Shown here: positions 45,990-57,534 of the stretch, piece by piece | Layout: each line of letters starts with the position of its first letter | Numbering within the stretch: the stretch's first letter is position 1 | NCBI GenBank assembly: GCA_034509755.1 | Contig: CM067550.1 | Span: 15,927,001-15,991,000 of the forward strand | Reading direction: 5' to 3' | Length of the DNA: 64,000 nt | DNA from: Anisodus tanguticus | Lineage: Eukaryota > Streptophyta > Magnoliopsida > Solanales > Solanaceae | Position numbers and translations under genes: made by a program | The notes under the pieces: model-generated | What the model was told of the DNA's origin: nothing | Databases searched by the model: none | What the model saw: the letters and a program-made list of their open reading frames with translations, nothing else

Positions 45990-48590
45990 CACCCTAACAT
46001 CCAATGGAAACCCGTGCTATGCATGACATTTTCAAACCCAAACGACTATTTAATTTGTCCACTTCGGTTGCCCCTTCCCATGTTCCTCATAATTTGAAAG
46101 ATGCCTTGTCCGATCCTAATTGGAAAAATGCAACGATTGATGAATATAATGCTTTTATTGAAAATAAGATGTGGGATCTAGTACCTCATCCCCCTGATGC
46201 TAATATTATTCGTTCTATATGGATCTTTTGACATAAAAAGAAATATGATTGTTCTTTTGAGAGGCACAAGGCCCGTCTTGTAGGTGATGGCATGTATCAA
46301 CAGGTGGAAGTGGATTGTGATGAAACATTCAGCCCAATAGTGAAATCGATGACTATTTAGACTGTTCTCAGTATTGCTTTGTCCAAATCTTGGCCCATTC
46401 ATTAGCTTGACGTCAAAAATGATTTCTTCCATGAGGACCTTCATGAAATTGTATATATGCATTAGCCTATGGGATTCAGGGTGATCTATGTATGGAGGGC
46501 TTTGAGTAGGTAAAGGGTTCGGGTGTTGGTTATGATTGGGTCGACCCAAAATGATAAGGTAAGGTTGGGGTTTCTCGGTAAACCGGTAGTGAGGGTGTTT
46601 GGTGGTAATTGCAGGTAGATATAGAAGGAGTTGGGACAAAGCGTTTTGGGTGGTGGTTACAGGCGGTATGAAGGATATTGTGGTGGTAGGGCTCTAGTGT
46701 TTTGGTGATGGTAAAGGATCAGAAGTAGACCGAGATAGTGAGGGTATGCGAGAAGTGAGTTTGGTGGAGACGTTGGTATGGTTGGTTGCGATTAGGTGTG
46801 GTTATGGATATACTCGGACAATGGCCTTTTATGAGTATGTTAATGAGGCGTTTTGGGAGATGGATGTTTAAAGAAATAAGTAATTGGAACAAGGGATGGA
46901 CACGGAAGGCGGATTGCAAACCTATCAGACACCAAGTCACAATTGGGTTGATATGTGGTTCTTGGATAGTAACACGAGGAGTTAATTCCTCATGTGGTCT
47001 CCAAAGATGTTATGATCAATTTCACAAGGACTAGGTTGAGGTTTGCTACCCCCAATGCTCAACACTAACCTAGAAAGGGTGATCGAAACCTTAGAAAAGA
47101 TAGATAGTTCTCCCGAAGAACCAAGTGACCCTCCCGGAGGATCAACTAAGAACTTATGATCCCGGATTGAAAGACTTAGCAAAGATGAGTAAACACTCAA
47201 GTTTTATATTCAACAACTTTGAATTTTACAATGGCCTAAGGGTCATTTTTATAGTAGAGAGGGGACCATTCTAGAAAGAAAATATACATACGCAAACTAT
47301 AAACTAATTCGGCTATGGTGGGAACGGGGGAGGGGAAGTTCTTCGACCGAGGGGAGTGAATCCCAAAATCCAATGTGTTCTAGAACTTCACTTGATAGCC
47401 TTCACATATGATCTAGTTAACTCTTTAAATGATCTTCTTAGAGAGTGGTGAAAGACATTCCCCTTGGTATGCGTTCTTGGCCGATTGGTTGGAGTTGTTC
47501 GACCAACTCCTTGTCTTCTTCAGGTTCATCTTGGTGTTCTCAAATGGAGGAAATCCTTACCCGGTTTAGCCTATTGAAGACCATACCTTCTAGATGGTGC
47601 ATTTAGTTCTTGTTGCCGTGTACACGTTCGACCATGTCACTCTCGGACCAAGCTTCTTTGACCTAGTCACATCTCGTCCTTACATAGTGCATTAATTGTG
47701 TCCTAATATGGAGCTAAGGGTTATGACATGACTTTGATGTGTCCTAAGTAAACTAATACTTAAACTAAGAATATAAAGACAATAATTAAAAACAAGGTCT
47801 CGGCCAAGAACAACACTTAAGGCCGAATAAAATACAACTCCTTAAGACAATCAAGTATTGTCTCATATGCCATTCAAAACTCCATACATTTTTATGCTTT
47901 TGGTCGTGTGTTGATGGCCTTCCAAGGACAATCTTGGAACTCCTCTTCTTAATTAGAATGAATCAGGTACGGGGTTTGGTTTACATCACAGGGACCCAGT
48001 TCATCTAGATTATGTGTATCTTTTGAAGAAATCACTCTATGGACTGAAATATGCTCCTCGTGCATGGTACAAACGGTTTGCTAATTTTGTATCCTATATC
48101 ATTTTTTCACATAGCAGATCTGATCATTCACTGTTCATCTATAGCAAGGGTAATGTAATTGCATACATCCTAATATATGTTGATGATATCATCATCACTA
48201 CATCTTCTGATGCACTCCGCCAATCCATCATGTCACTCCTTGCCTATGAGTTTTCTATGAAGGATTTGGGCCCCCTAAGCTATTTTTTGGACATTGCCGT
48301 TACAAGACATGCAAGTGGCTTATTTCTTTGTAAAATAAAGTATGCCGTAGATATTCTTGACCGAGCAGGAATGACATCTTGCAAACCAAACCACACACCG
48401 GTGGACACCAATTCCAAACTCACTGCCTCTTCGGGTTCTCTGTATGCCGACCCAACTCACTATCGCAGTTTAACAGGAGCGTTGCAGTATCTCACTTTCA
48501 TGAGACCATATATATCATATTCCATACAAAAAATGCTTACATAAGCACAGCCCGACGAATGAACATATGAATGTGCTCAAACATATTTTG
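45990..48590 (+). pseudogene. Reverse transcriptase of element D, split
   Basis: The first part (46004-46481) has DPNWKNATIDEYNAFIENKM, WDLVPHPPDANIIRSIWI, a stop, then RHKARLVGDGM and LDVKNDFFHEDLHEIV in changing frames up to MGFRV. It is cut by the solo LTR and resumes at 47989 with HLDYVYLLKKSLYGLKYAPR, the catalytic IYVDDIIITTSSDALRQ, FSMKDLGPLSYFLDIAVTRH and LTGALQYLTFMRPYISYSIQ, to a stop at about 48544. YVDD is intact here, unlike in C. Confidence 0.85.
46482..47988 (-). mobile_element. Solo LTR (1507 bp) nested in element D
   Basis: TG...CA termini (TGATCTATG ... TTTACATCA) are flanked by a perfect 5-bp duplication CAGGG (46477-46481, 47989-47993). Removing the insert restores the RT reading around GFR-PVH. 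Orientation is inferred as minus from a TATA-like CTATAAAAATGACC on the minus strand near 47240-47255. There is no primer site, coding domain or second LTR. The family is not recognised. Confidence 0.82.
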
Positions 48591-49112
48591 CGATAAGTAC
48601 AAGGTACTCTTCATTTCGGCTTACACCTATACAAATCCTCACTCTCTGGTCTCACATTTTATTCTGATGCTGACTGGGTGGATGTCCTAACACTCGTTGA
48701 TTCACGTCAGGTTACTGTGTGTTCCTCAGAGATAACTTGCTTTCTTGGTGTTCTAAAAGACAACTTACTCTGTCTCGATCCAGTGTCGAAGTTGAGTACA
48801 GAGGTGTAGCGAATGTCGTTTCTAAGTCTTGTTGGATACACAACCTTCTACTTGAGCTTCACTACCAAATCCACAAGGCTAAGTGAGATATATCATTTCG
48901 GCAATCCCGTTCAACATCAGCGCACTAAACACGTTGAAATGGATATTCACTTTGTACGTGAGAAAGTTGCTCATGGATAAGTTCGTGTTCTTCATGATTC
49001 TTCCCGATATCAGATTGCCGACATATTTGCTAAAGGACTTCCGCGCATACTCTTTGATTATTTCCGAGCCAGTATTAGCGTACGAGAACCTCCCGCTTCA
49101 ACTGCGGGAGTG
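48591..49112 (+). pseudogene. RNase H remnant of element D
   Basis: Collinear with C 14733-15283: SDADWVDVLTLVDSRQ-like, SRSSVEVEYRGVANVVS and GNPVQHQRTKHVEMDIHFVR in different frames, then DIFAKGLPRILFDYF and the polypurine tract CAACTGCGGGAG. The stretch with YCDN (near 48880) carries a deletion. Confidence 0.8.
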
Positions 49113-49312
49113 TGATAGAATATTACCATATCTTGTATATTACCATTGATAGAATATTACCATATTTTGTATATCTTTTATATAAGGTAAATTTATATTC
49201 TAATTGTAATTAGGAAGATTTAGTTACCTAGTTTGTGACCATATAAATGATTATATAATACTATATTTATTGTATATAATAATCAATGAAAAGTAGGGAA
49301 CATATTCTTTTA
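49113..49312 (+). repeat. 3' LTR of element D
   Basis: It starts TGATAGAATATTACCAT, and a 34-bp part of its start is tandemly duplicated (second copy near 49147). It ends ATTCTTTTA. It is followed not by a random flank but by TAGCTATCAGAACC (49313-49326), which resembles the primer site that follows 5' LTRs of this family. Confidence 0.8.
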
Positions 49313-49326
49313 TAGCTATCAGAACC

Positions 49327-49829
49327 TTAGAAACGCAGTACTTTGTGGTGTTCAAATTTTATGCATAATTTTTTTTTTGTTTTATATGGCTATGGAAAAC
49401 TTTTATTAATGGTATAAAGAAATATTTGTCGATGATGACACAGTGTGGTAACTATACATAATTATTTGGATGAAATTATATTATTAGCTTGTTATTTATA
49501 GGATGAAATGTCTTATAAGAAATTATTAATATTTCTTATGTGTTATGAAAAAGTTATTCTCCTTATCTTGAAATATTTGAAAGTGTGGGTGACTTAAAAA
49601 AAATGAAGTATATTTCATTTGAAGAGTGAAAGTATTTTATATGGTCTTGTTGTTCAAAATGATTTTGAAAATAAGGTTTTGAGGAGAAGAAAAAGTATAA
49701 CGATAGAAAAATATTTAGATGAAGATTTTTATTTTTATCTTATTGATAATGATCGTAAAATATATTATAATGTCATTTCTTCTTTTGGTGCATTATGTTA
49801 ATTTGAAAAGAAGCAACTGTGAAAAAGTG
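49327..49829. other. AT-rich sequence, possibly decayed pol
   Basis: No domain can be named with confidence. A 60-codon frame (49619-49801) exists but has no recognisable motif. The stretch leads directly into the RNase H remnant starting near 49850, so it may be decayed RT of that element. Confidence 0.35.
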
Positions 49830-51250
49830 TTATAGTGAATTAACTTTTGTTGTATTAGAGGGGTACAATGATGCTAAAGTGGATCTCAAAATCCAATAGC
49901 GGTTATGTATCTATCCTTTGAGGGATGTAATAATATGGAAATCAGTCAAATAGATGATAATGAAATATGAGTTTGTGGTTTGGAGTTGGCCGGTAATGAG
50001 TGTAACGACTAATCTTTTGATCCTTAAAAATAATAATCGAGACAAGAAAAATATAGCGACAAGTAATATTTGATTTCAATGATTTGTGCTGGGGTTACAA
50101 TTTTTATAAATCTTAAACAAAAAGATGTAATCCTCTGATTCTTCTCCTCACGATCGTCAATCAATGGCTTTGCTTGTTCTTGAATTAACGGATTACTTAT
50201 TGTAATTTCACCACGAATGCGGAGCCGAGCTTTAATCACAAACGTGAAGGTATGGAGACTTGCGGCTTACCAATTGAAGACGAAGACTTTTTAGTATGCG
50301 GAGGACTTGCGGATCACGTTTGGAGATGAGAGCTTCTCTATGTATATTTCTCCCTTTGCGGTAGACTTATGGGTCTTCCTGATGTGCGGAGGACTTATGG
50401 ATCTTCTTGATATGCGGATGCCTTCGGGAAATCTATGGATGCCTTCTCTCCAATTTTTCCTCTCTTTTGACTCTACGAAGACCCCTTTTTATAGTTGCAG
50501 GGGAGAGCTAGGGTATGTATATGATTGGTTGAATCATGTCATTTGAACACTTGGCGACATTTTATTGGTTCTTATATTGACTTGGCGTGCTACGTCAATT
50601 ATGCACGTGGCATGATTTATTGGTCATTGATATGACTTGGAACGTCATGTCATTTGACACATGGCGTGGACCTTGGGCTAGTGGAGCGGGCTCATTATTT
50701 GAAGACCAACTCAATGTACTAGCCCAAATAAAATTAGATTTTACTTTAAATCCATGTCTTGAATCTAAATAATTTGATCTTGATTTGGACTTGATATTTT
50801 TTTGAACTTAGAAATTTATCCAAATTTATTTTGGATTAATTTCAGAAAATTCGTATGCCTACAAGGAGGCTAAGATACTTCTTAGTGACTATTGAGGTTT
50901 ACAAAATATCAACGTGCTTATATATTGTGGTTGCCAAGCAGCATTAGCTGTAGTGAAAAAATAAATTTTTCAATGGCAATAAAACAAGTGTTTAAGACAT
51001 AATGTGGTAAAACGGTTGTTAAGAGATGGGATTATATTCATAAATTATGTGAAGTTAGAAGTGAATTTGGCCAATCCTCTGACTAAACGTTTGGGAAGAA
51101 AATTAATAAATGAAGCTTCAACGGGAATGAGACTTTTGTCAAGTTGTATATCGAACATGATGGTAACCCAACCTATGTGATTGGAGATCCCATGAAGTAG
51201 GTTGATATGGGTAATGACAAGTCATTGTTTGATCTTGTGCACTATAAAAT
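49830..51250 (+). pseudogene. Decayed copia RNase H, split by a solo LTR
   Basis: Left of the insertion, VLEGYNDAKW (about 49850-49880) and GLELAGNE are visible in changing frames. Right of it (from 50869) come AKILLSDY, VVAKQHxLxVVK-like and INYVKLEVNLANPLTKRLGRK (about 51045-51110). The end reads INEASTGMRLLSSCIS and DGNPTYVIGDPMK. These correspond to the copia RNase H and the short region after it, of a different lineage from A-E. It is fully inactive. Confidence 0.7.
50001..50863 (-). mobile_element. Solo LTR (863 bp), gypsy-like
   Basis: Edges are TGTAACGACT and GTATGCCTACA (TG...CA), with flanks ATGAG (49996-50000) and AGGAG (50864-50868), a 4-of-5 match. On the minus strand it starts TGTAGGCATACG and has a TATA box CTATAAAAAGGGG (near 50498-50484). 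Its GGCGTGCTACGTCA and TCATTTGACACATGG words echo the LTR at 1-598. It interrupts the RNase H remnant between GLELAGNE and AKILLSDY, confirming an insertion. Confidence 0.78.
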
Positions 51251-52213
51251 TTGTCCCTTCCGTGATCTATTATGGTGTGTATATAGTACAAATCTGCAAG
51301 GAAAGTGAAGCTAAGTTATAAACTCTTAATCCAATTCATATCCTTTATAGGTGGTGTATTGCTACGCAGAATATACTTGATGATTGGACCTATATAAGTG
51401 TGGAGTGGTGCCGCTTTTATGAAATTGTGATGAATTTCTATAGCACTCATGAATATTAGGACACGCGCAGGGCCTCTTAGTGCAAAATTATGATTACGGC
51501 AAAGATTGTGCGAGTATAATGTGATAGATTAAGACACTAGGCTTACAAAAGAATTCTTGGTTTGTAGAAGTTTTAAATTTCACCAATTGTTCTGTAAGTT
51601 TAATCTTGTTTTATCTAGGTCTGATTCATAGTCTATGAGACACCAGATTCGACGTATTGTACTCATATGTGAAAACCCATCAAAAACTTCTTACTTCATT
51701 CTATTCGTTATTATTCTTTTTGAGATATGTAAGGGATTGTTGAGAATGTGTTGATTAATATATCAAAAAGAGTATTGATTGCACCCTTTGAATAGTCATT
51801 GATTGCCATTAGTCCTAATTCAATTTCTAACGTTACTATGTGAATTATTAACAGCCCCCCTCCCCCCATTTTTTTGTTAATCATTACCATTGATACTTCT
51901 TTATTGCCATTAAATCTTATTGGCATTAATCTCATTATACCGGTTAGCCACAACCATGACATCTCATCTATTTGACCAATTGAATCACAAAATAAGGTTG
52001 ACTATCAGAACGTTAGCTTCTCCCGTTTATTGTCTATATAAGCTCTTTTGGCTTCACTTTGTTGAGTGGAGAAAGGTCAATATAAAATCTTCCTATAATT
52101 TTTGTGTGGTGGATTTTGTTTATGAGATAAATATTTGTTAGATTCTTATTCTTAGTTTTATACTAGAAGAGCTTGTTGAATTTTGGGGGATACACCCACA
52201 TCGGGTGAAATAT
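51251..52213. other. Probable 3' UTR/LTR of the decayed copia
   Basis: No gene is present. A TATA-like GTCTATATAAGC (52032-52043) in an LTR-like context and the position after RNase H suggest its 3' LTR lies between about 51737 and 52200, but no partner LTR is available to fix the limits. Confidence 0.35.
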
Positions 52214-52963
52214 TGTTAAGGACAGTATCTTCGGACACGCCTCAAGCTTTCAACAATCCCGTACAATGTTCGTAATCAAGTTGTTAACACTAAAAAATAA
52301 TTTAAGTGTTTAGCCGAATTCAGTGATAACCAAATTATGCTAGAGCCGAATTTACTCCTAGCCCTCGGCTACAAGAACTTCATCGGCTACTAAGACATCT
52401 TAGTCAAAGTTGTCTGTTAGAGGTACAACTGGGACCCTCTCAGATGCAGACGCCTCAACGACCAACTCAAAAGGGTTTCCAGACCCCTAGAAGCGATAAC
52501 GGCCAACAACAGCTGAAAGAAAGGGCCATTATCCGAGCAAGAGGAGTAGAGGGCGAGAAAATCGGCACCACCTCCCCCATAGTCGGCCATTGAATTTAGT
52601 GGGTTACTTGATGGCTGACATGGGGGGGGCACGTTTATATAGATTTCCCCCTTTTTGTACTATAAATTGGATTATTCTTTGTACATAGGACACACACAAC
52701 CAATCAAACAAATTAAAATTTATCTATCTTTATTTTTATCTTTTATCCTTTACTTTCCTTTACTTTATTCGGTTGTATTCATGTTTCTTACCTCTTAGAT
52801 TACTCACAACCACTGTCCTAACGCTTTCTGGAGTAGTTTGGGAACCCATTGTTGGGGATTAGAGTTTCGTTTCCAGCCTAAATCGCTTAAGTTAAAGAAT
52901 CAATTTGTCTCTCGATTTCATCAGCCGATACAACAGCAGATAGAGAAATTGGGGATGAGATCA
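52214..52963 (+). repeat. Probable 5' LTR of element G
   Basis: The right edge GATCA (52959-52963) lies four bases before the primer site. The left edge is placed at TGTTAAGGACAG by inference only. TATA-like sites are at 52636-52642 and 52661-52667. Confidence 0.5.
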
Positions 52964-52967
52964 AATT

Positions 52968-52986
52968 TGGCACGCCCAGTGGGACC
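52968..52986 (+). other. Primer binding site of element G
   Basis: TGGCACGCCCAGTGGGACC begins with the TGG expected of a tRNA 3' CCA complement. The tRNA is not assigned. Confidence 0.65.
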
Positions 52987-53040
52987 ATAGGTGAATTAAT
53001 TGCAAAGTTTGATTCTCCGAGTCAGGATCATTCTTGGCCT

Positions 53041-53679
53041 ATGCGCCTAAGGTCCGGTAAGAAAATGAACCTCAAGTCCAGTCCACAAACTAAACCAAAT
53101 CCTCCCAGAAGGAACAATGAACCATCATCCTCCTCGGGTATGCCTACATCGGTGGATACCCCTCCACTTCCTCCATCAACCCTAGTCGTGGAAGAATCTA
53201 GCCAATCTGAAGGTCCAACCACAATGACCGTGTCTTTTATTAGACAACAGATCGACTTGGGCATCTACGACATTATGTACCAAGTTTCTAAATAGTTGGC
53301 TGACATTGTTAAGCCAATGGTACATAATAAGGTTCAGCAAGCGAGGGAGACGGAAACTAAGCGAATGTACCCAGGAGAATGTTCGGCTAGTTCTGCCATC
53401 CCTCTAACGAGCGGTGATGTTCAACAGGAGACCGTGGCTCCCGGTGTTGTTCCTCAGCGTCATGTGCATCAGCCAGTACCCACTCAAGCGCAGCCAATAG
53501 CACACCTAGGAACACAAGCCCAATCGCCTGGCAACCATCAACATGGCTCGGAGACCAGTTCAGGGTCCATGACACTTTGGATTGCCGCCCGTTATGCCAT
53601 GCGTTTCTACGAACGGCCCTACGATGCAGGCGAAAAATGTTGGCCAGCCAAATTGGCAACCGATGGCCCCTGGCTATGA
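53041..53679 (+). pseudogene. Gypsy gag N-terminus of element G
   Basis: The ATG at 53041 begins MRLRSGKKMNLKSSPQT; an LRSGK-type start is common in plant Ty3-gypsy Gag. A TAG at 53293-53295 (VSK-stop-LADIVKPMV, probably from a Gln codon) interrupts one continuous frame that runs to 53679. The sequence is Pro/Gln/Ser-rich and low in structure. The capsid domain is absent because element H cuts in at 53707. No function remains. Confidence 0.65.
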
Positions 53680-53799
53680 CCTAGCTCGGCTATCTTCTAA
53701 CGCTGTTGTTGACACCCAATTTTGTCCCGTCTTTCCCAATTTATTTGCAGTTTTAATATTTTTATCACCTCAAAAACAATTTTAATCTATATACATACA

Positions 53800-53831
<32 letters not shown>

Positions 53832-54757
53832 CTATTATTCTCTTATTATTATTATTATTCACATTTTTTTTATCATTTGCATTTTTTATAATCATAAGTT
53901 TTATCCGAAAATTCTATGTTATTTTATTCTCGCAAAATTGCATCGCATTTCCATTTTTTATTAAGCATTAAGCATTTCGCAAATATTATATTTTTATTAT
54001 ATTCACATCGTTATGTTATTTTAAATAATTCACATCTTTTACAAAACAAAAATAATTTTTTTTTATGTTAAACCCCTTTTATATTTTTTTTTTAAACCCA
54101 AAACAATTTCTAACCCATTTCATTTTCCCAACACAATACAAATTCTACCCAAAACAATTTCTAACCCATTTTTTATTTTCCCAACCCAACACAAATCTCC
54201 CCAACCAAAACCATAAGGCCCCATTTTCTTATTTCCCCAAGCCCATCGACCGTCCCCATCTTCCAAGCCCAACCCCCACAATCTTTTATCCCCTTTAAAC
54301 CAAAACCCCTACCCAAAAACTCCCAAAGCCCAACTCCCCTTTTCTTATTCCCCATCGCCCCAGCCCAAAATTCCCCTTTCATCCCCGTAACCAAAACATA
54401 ACCCACAAAATAAAATCCCACCAGGCCCAACCGGCCGACCCACCAGCCCAATACCCATTTCCCCTTTATACCCATTCCCCTTACCCCTTTAAACCAAATA
54501 CCCCCCCTACCAAACAAAAACCCTAAACCCTTCTCTCCTTCAACCAAACCCGCACGCCACCCCTACACCCCTACCCCATTGTCGCCTCCCCATACTCCCT
54601 GCCACCACCAACTCCCTGCCACCAACCCTGACACCACCACACCCCTCCCATCACTTCACCATACCCATACCCCTAAAATCCGCTTCCAAAATTCAGATTT
54701 TTTTTACCTTTAATTCAAATTTCAAACTCGTTCTTTGGGGGGGGGGGGAAATCCACC

Positions 54758-54765
54758 TATAAATA
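54758..54765 (+). promoter_or_regulatory. LTR TATA box of element H
   Basis: TATAAATA follows the G-run by about 10 bp. The same box is at 62930-62937 in the 3' LTR. Transcription would start about 30 bp further on. Confidence 0.65.
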
Positions 54766-55039
54766 CCCCATGTTGTTCTTCATTTTGGGGGAAGGAAAAA
54801 AAGAAGAAGGGGATTTTCAAAGGATTTATCGGAAGACTATTCCATATATACATAAAATATTTGTTGTGTTCTTGATTTTAAAGCATTTGCCTTCTTTGTT
54901 GTTCAAGATACAAGTCCGAAATAGGTCTAAGATTCGAAAGAAAGGAGGTGAGTTTCGTTCTTGAACTTGGGTTTTTTTAAATACTTCTATTCGTTTTTTT
55001 AAAACCGAGTCCGAAAATCGGTTTGCATTTTGTTGTTCT

Positions 55040-55720
55040 TCACTGATTTCGGGTCGGGTTGACCCGACCCGGGTCGACCCGGTTTGGGTATTATATTTTA
55101 GAATTCTTGCATATTCATATTCCTGTATGTTGGTTATCTGAAATTTGTGAATATTTGATTTCGGGTTGAGCTTCCGATTCGGGTCGGTCGCTGATCCGGA
55201 TCGGGTCGACCCGGTCTGAATATTTTCCGGAATTCTTGCATTTCATATTCTTGTTATTGGTTATCTGAATTTGGTGTTAAAATCTGATTCGGTTTGGATC
55301 ATTTGATTTCGGATTCGGGTCACTAACCCGGGGTCGGGTCGATGACCCGGATCGGGTCGACCCGATTTGAATATTTTCTGGAATTCTTGCATTTCATATT
55401 TTTGTATGTTGGTTATCTGGAATTGATGTAATTATTTGATGTCGGGTTGAATCTCCAATTCGGGTCGGGTTACGGACCCGGGTCGGGTCGACCCGGTTTG
55501 AATTTCCAATTTTTTTTGCATTGTTGCTGTTATTGTTATTTATTATTGAAATTGATGGGATTATCTGTTTCGGGTTGGCATCTGATTCGGATCGGGTCAC
55601 TGACCCGGGTCGGGTTGACCCGGTTTTGGCATATTTCCAGATTTTTGCATTTTTCATATCTGTTACTGGTTATCAAAAATCTGAATTTCTGATTTCATTC
55701 GGGTCACCGTTCATAATCCG
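55040..55720 (+). repeat. GGGTCGACCC tandem block in the LTR
   Basis: Five units of about 126-152 bp are marked by GGGT(C/T)GACCCG(G/A) near 55072, 55203, 55355, 55486 and 55612. Each has the palindromic core GGGTCGACCC next to further CCCGGGTCGGGTC words, then a T-rich part with GAATTCTTGCATTTCATATT and TTGGTTATCTG. The 3' LTR has the same block (63220-63840) with one unit expanded by about 30 bp of extra GGGTCGACCC words. Confidence 0.8.
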
Positions 55721-55959
55721 GGTCTATTTTTTTTATTTTATTAATGTTTCTTAGTCCTGTTTTGGTTCCGAAACTTCGGAATTCGGGTCGGATAGTTTAA
55801 TCGCTATTGTCTGTTTCTTTGGCATTGTTATTATGTTATTGATGGAAATAATACCGCATTCTCTTTGTTGTTTTATTGATTCAAACCAATATTGCGTCCA
55901 TCTTCAGAAGACGCTTCTCGGATATTTACTGTTTTACTTTTTAAACTAAGCATCCCGTC

Positions 55960-56230
55960 TTTTTCGGAAATTGCCTCTCGCTTTTTTTTGTTACCGCTTA
56001 CCGCGCTTCGCCTCTCCGTTTTTCGCTTACTACTTTCGCTTCTTGCTTATTGCTTACCGCTTTCGCTTATCGCTTCTTTGCCTCTCCGTTTTCTCGCTTC
56101 GCTCGCTTTACGCACCATCGCTTATCGCTTCGCGCTTCGCTTAGCGCCATCGCCTCTCCGTTTTCTCGCGCTACGCTTCTTCGCTTTACGCTTCGCTGCG
56201 CTTTCTCGCTTTCGCTTCTGCTATCGTATT
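55960..56230 (+). repeat. TCGCTT-rich low-complexity block
   Basis: This is a run of degenerate TCGCTT, CGCTTTC and GCCTCTCCGTTTT words in the 5' LTR of element H. It produces an artefactual Phe/Leu/Arg/Ser-rich reading frame. The matching part of the 3' LTR is outside the window. Confidence 0.7.
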
Positions 56231-57515
56231 CGATTTAATTCTGCTTGATTTGAACACGATACTACACATGGCCGATGAAAAATATCCGTCGATTTTGAGG
56301 CCTCCACGGTTGAAAAGACGGAAATATAACTTACGGGCAATGATGAAGAATTAAACCTTTTATTTCATCCGAGATCAACATGTTTAGTAGGCGAGGTGAA
56401 TTATATATTCGCAGCCACGGCGTGATTATAGTGATCTTTTCTATTTCACCCGAGAGACCAACACGTTTAGTAGGCGAGGCAATCAAAATAAACCACATTA
56501 GTCATATGTTTGCACCACGACGTGATTGGAATGTTCTTTTCAAAATTTAAGTCGAGCCCTCCGTGATCAAAACATTCACTGTTTTGAATACGGATATGAA
56601 GTTATTTGTATTTAACTGTTTCTAACCGTTTGTTCTTGACGGCTTTGCGGGGATTAAAGTAAATAAAGGCGATTATTCCTCGGTGTTTATTTATTTTATT
56701 TCTTTCTTTAATTCAGCTTTTATCCCGCTTTGTATTGTAATATTATTTATCGCACTTATGTAACTATTGAAATGCTTAGAATAGGCAAACTTAGGATTAA
56801 TTCATAGGGTAGTTTAAGATTTGAAGCCCGACGCTAGCTTATTTATTTGTAGGCTCGGTTAAATTCAAACTTAGAAATCCTTCGCTAGTTTATTTATTTT
56901 AGGCTTGTCACGCGTATTCAAGATTTTCAAAACAACTTTTGTCATCTTTTATTTGCTTTATTAAATCATACCGAATAAGTTTATCTTTTGTCAATTTACA
57001 ATTCATTGATTCCCCAAATTTTACTTCTTTGACATTATAAATAATTTGTTTTACTATCAATTGTCAAATACATATTTTTTCAACTCTACATGTATTTCTC
57101 TTTAAATACCATACAAATGCATATTTAAAAAATCTCTACATGTATCTTTCTTTTTAAAATGCATCATTTACTAATTATTTGCAAACATCTTTAAATCTGT
57201 TATACTTGTAAAAACATATATTTTTCTAGTAATAATTAACCTGAGTTTGACCGGATAACCGCAAGTTAGCGGATCTTAAAGGATGCCTAACCCCTTCCCT
57301 TTAGGATAATAAAGAACCCTTACCTAGAATCTCGCTAGTTTCGCAGACCTTAAAATTGGAGTTACATTGCAGCATTTTGTTTAAATATTTAGGTGTCCTA
57401 ATTCACCATAAAAAATAATTAGGTGGCGACTCCTCAATTCTTTACCCAGGAATCACCGAATACGCCGTGCTCCGCTTTTGACCTCGGAGCGGGTCGAAAA
57501 TAGGGCGCGACAGAA

Positions 57516-57534
57516 TGGCGACTCCGCTGGGGAC
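57516..57534 (+). other. Primer binding site of element H
   Basis: TGGCGACTCCGCTGGGGAC lies three bases after the 5' LTR end. I recall this type from Tat/Ogre elements; the primer tRNA is not verified. Confidence 0.75.

Larger units (their letters stand above)
43189..49312 (+). mobile_element. 5'-truncated copia retrotransposon D
   Basis: It is the same family as element C: gag, protease, integrase, RT and RNase H are collinear with C. The 5' LTR and gag start are missing at 43189, and the 3' LTR is at 49113-49312. It is interrupted by a solo LTR (46482-47988) and by a foreign RT patch (45790-45965). Many stops and shifts make it older or more decayed than C. Confidence 0.88.
52214..53706 (+). 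mobile_element. 5' end of a gypsy retrotransposon (G)
   Basis: LTR, primer site and the first part of gag are in order, then the sequence is cut at 53707 by the start of element H. The LTR type and primer site relate it to the remnant at 1-800. Confidence 0.7.
53707..57512 (+). repeat. 5' LTR of element H (3806 bp)
   Basis: The start is TGTTGACACCCAATTTTGTC and the end GGCGCGACA, just before the primer site. Inside, in order: a (TA)n run (53804-53830), a C-rich Pro-codon-like stretch (54170-54680), a run of 12 G (54737-54748), a TATA box, the GGGTCGACCC tandem block (55040-55720), a TCGCTT-rich block (55960-56230) and an AT-rich end. Confidence 0.9.

Noticed and set aside
46178..46639. 153-codon minus-strand frame
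   Set aside because: It spans the border between D's RT (antisense) and the solo LTR, so it cannot be one gene.
53803..53833. (TA)n run as a regulatory site
   Set aside because: Simple microsatellite, also present at 61981-62009 in the 3' LTR with different length; no function can be argued.
54173..54547. Gly/Trp-rich 124-codon frame on the minus strand, also at 62351-62725
   Set aside because: It is antisense to the C-rich block of the element H LTR and appears in both LTRs. The composition explains the open frame.
55892..56248. 118-codon Leu/Phe/Ser/Arg-rich frame
   Set aside because: Low-complexity TCGCTT repeats produce it; no domain or conserved start.
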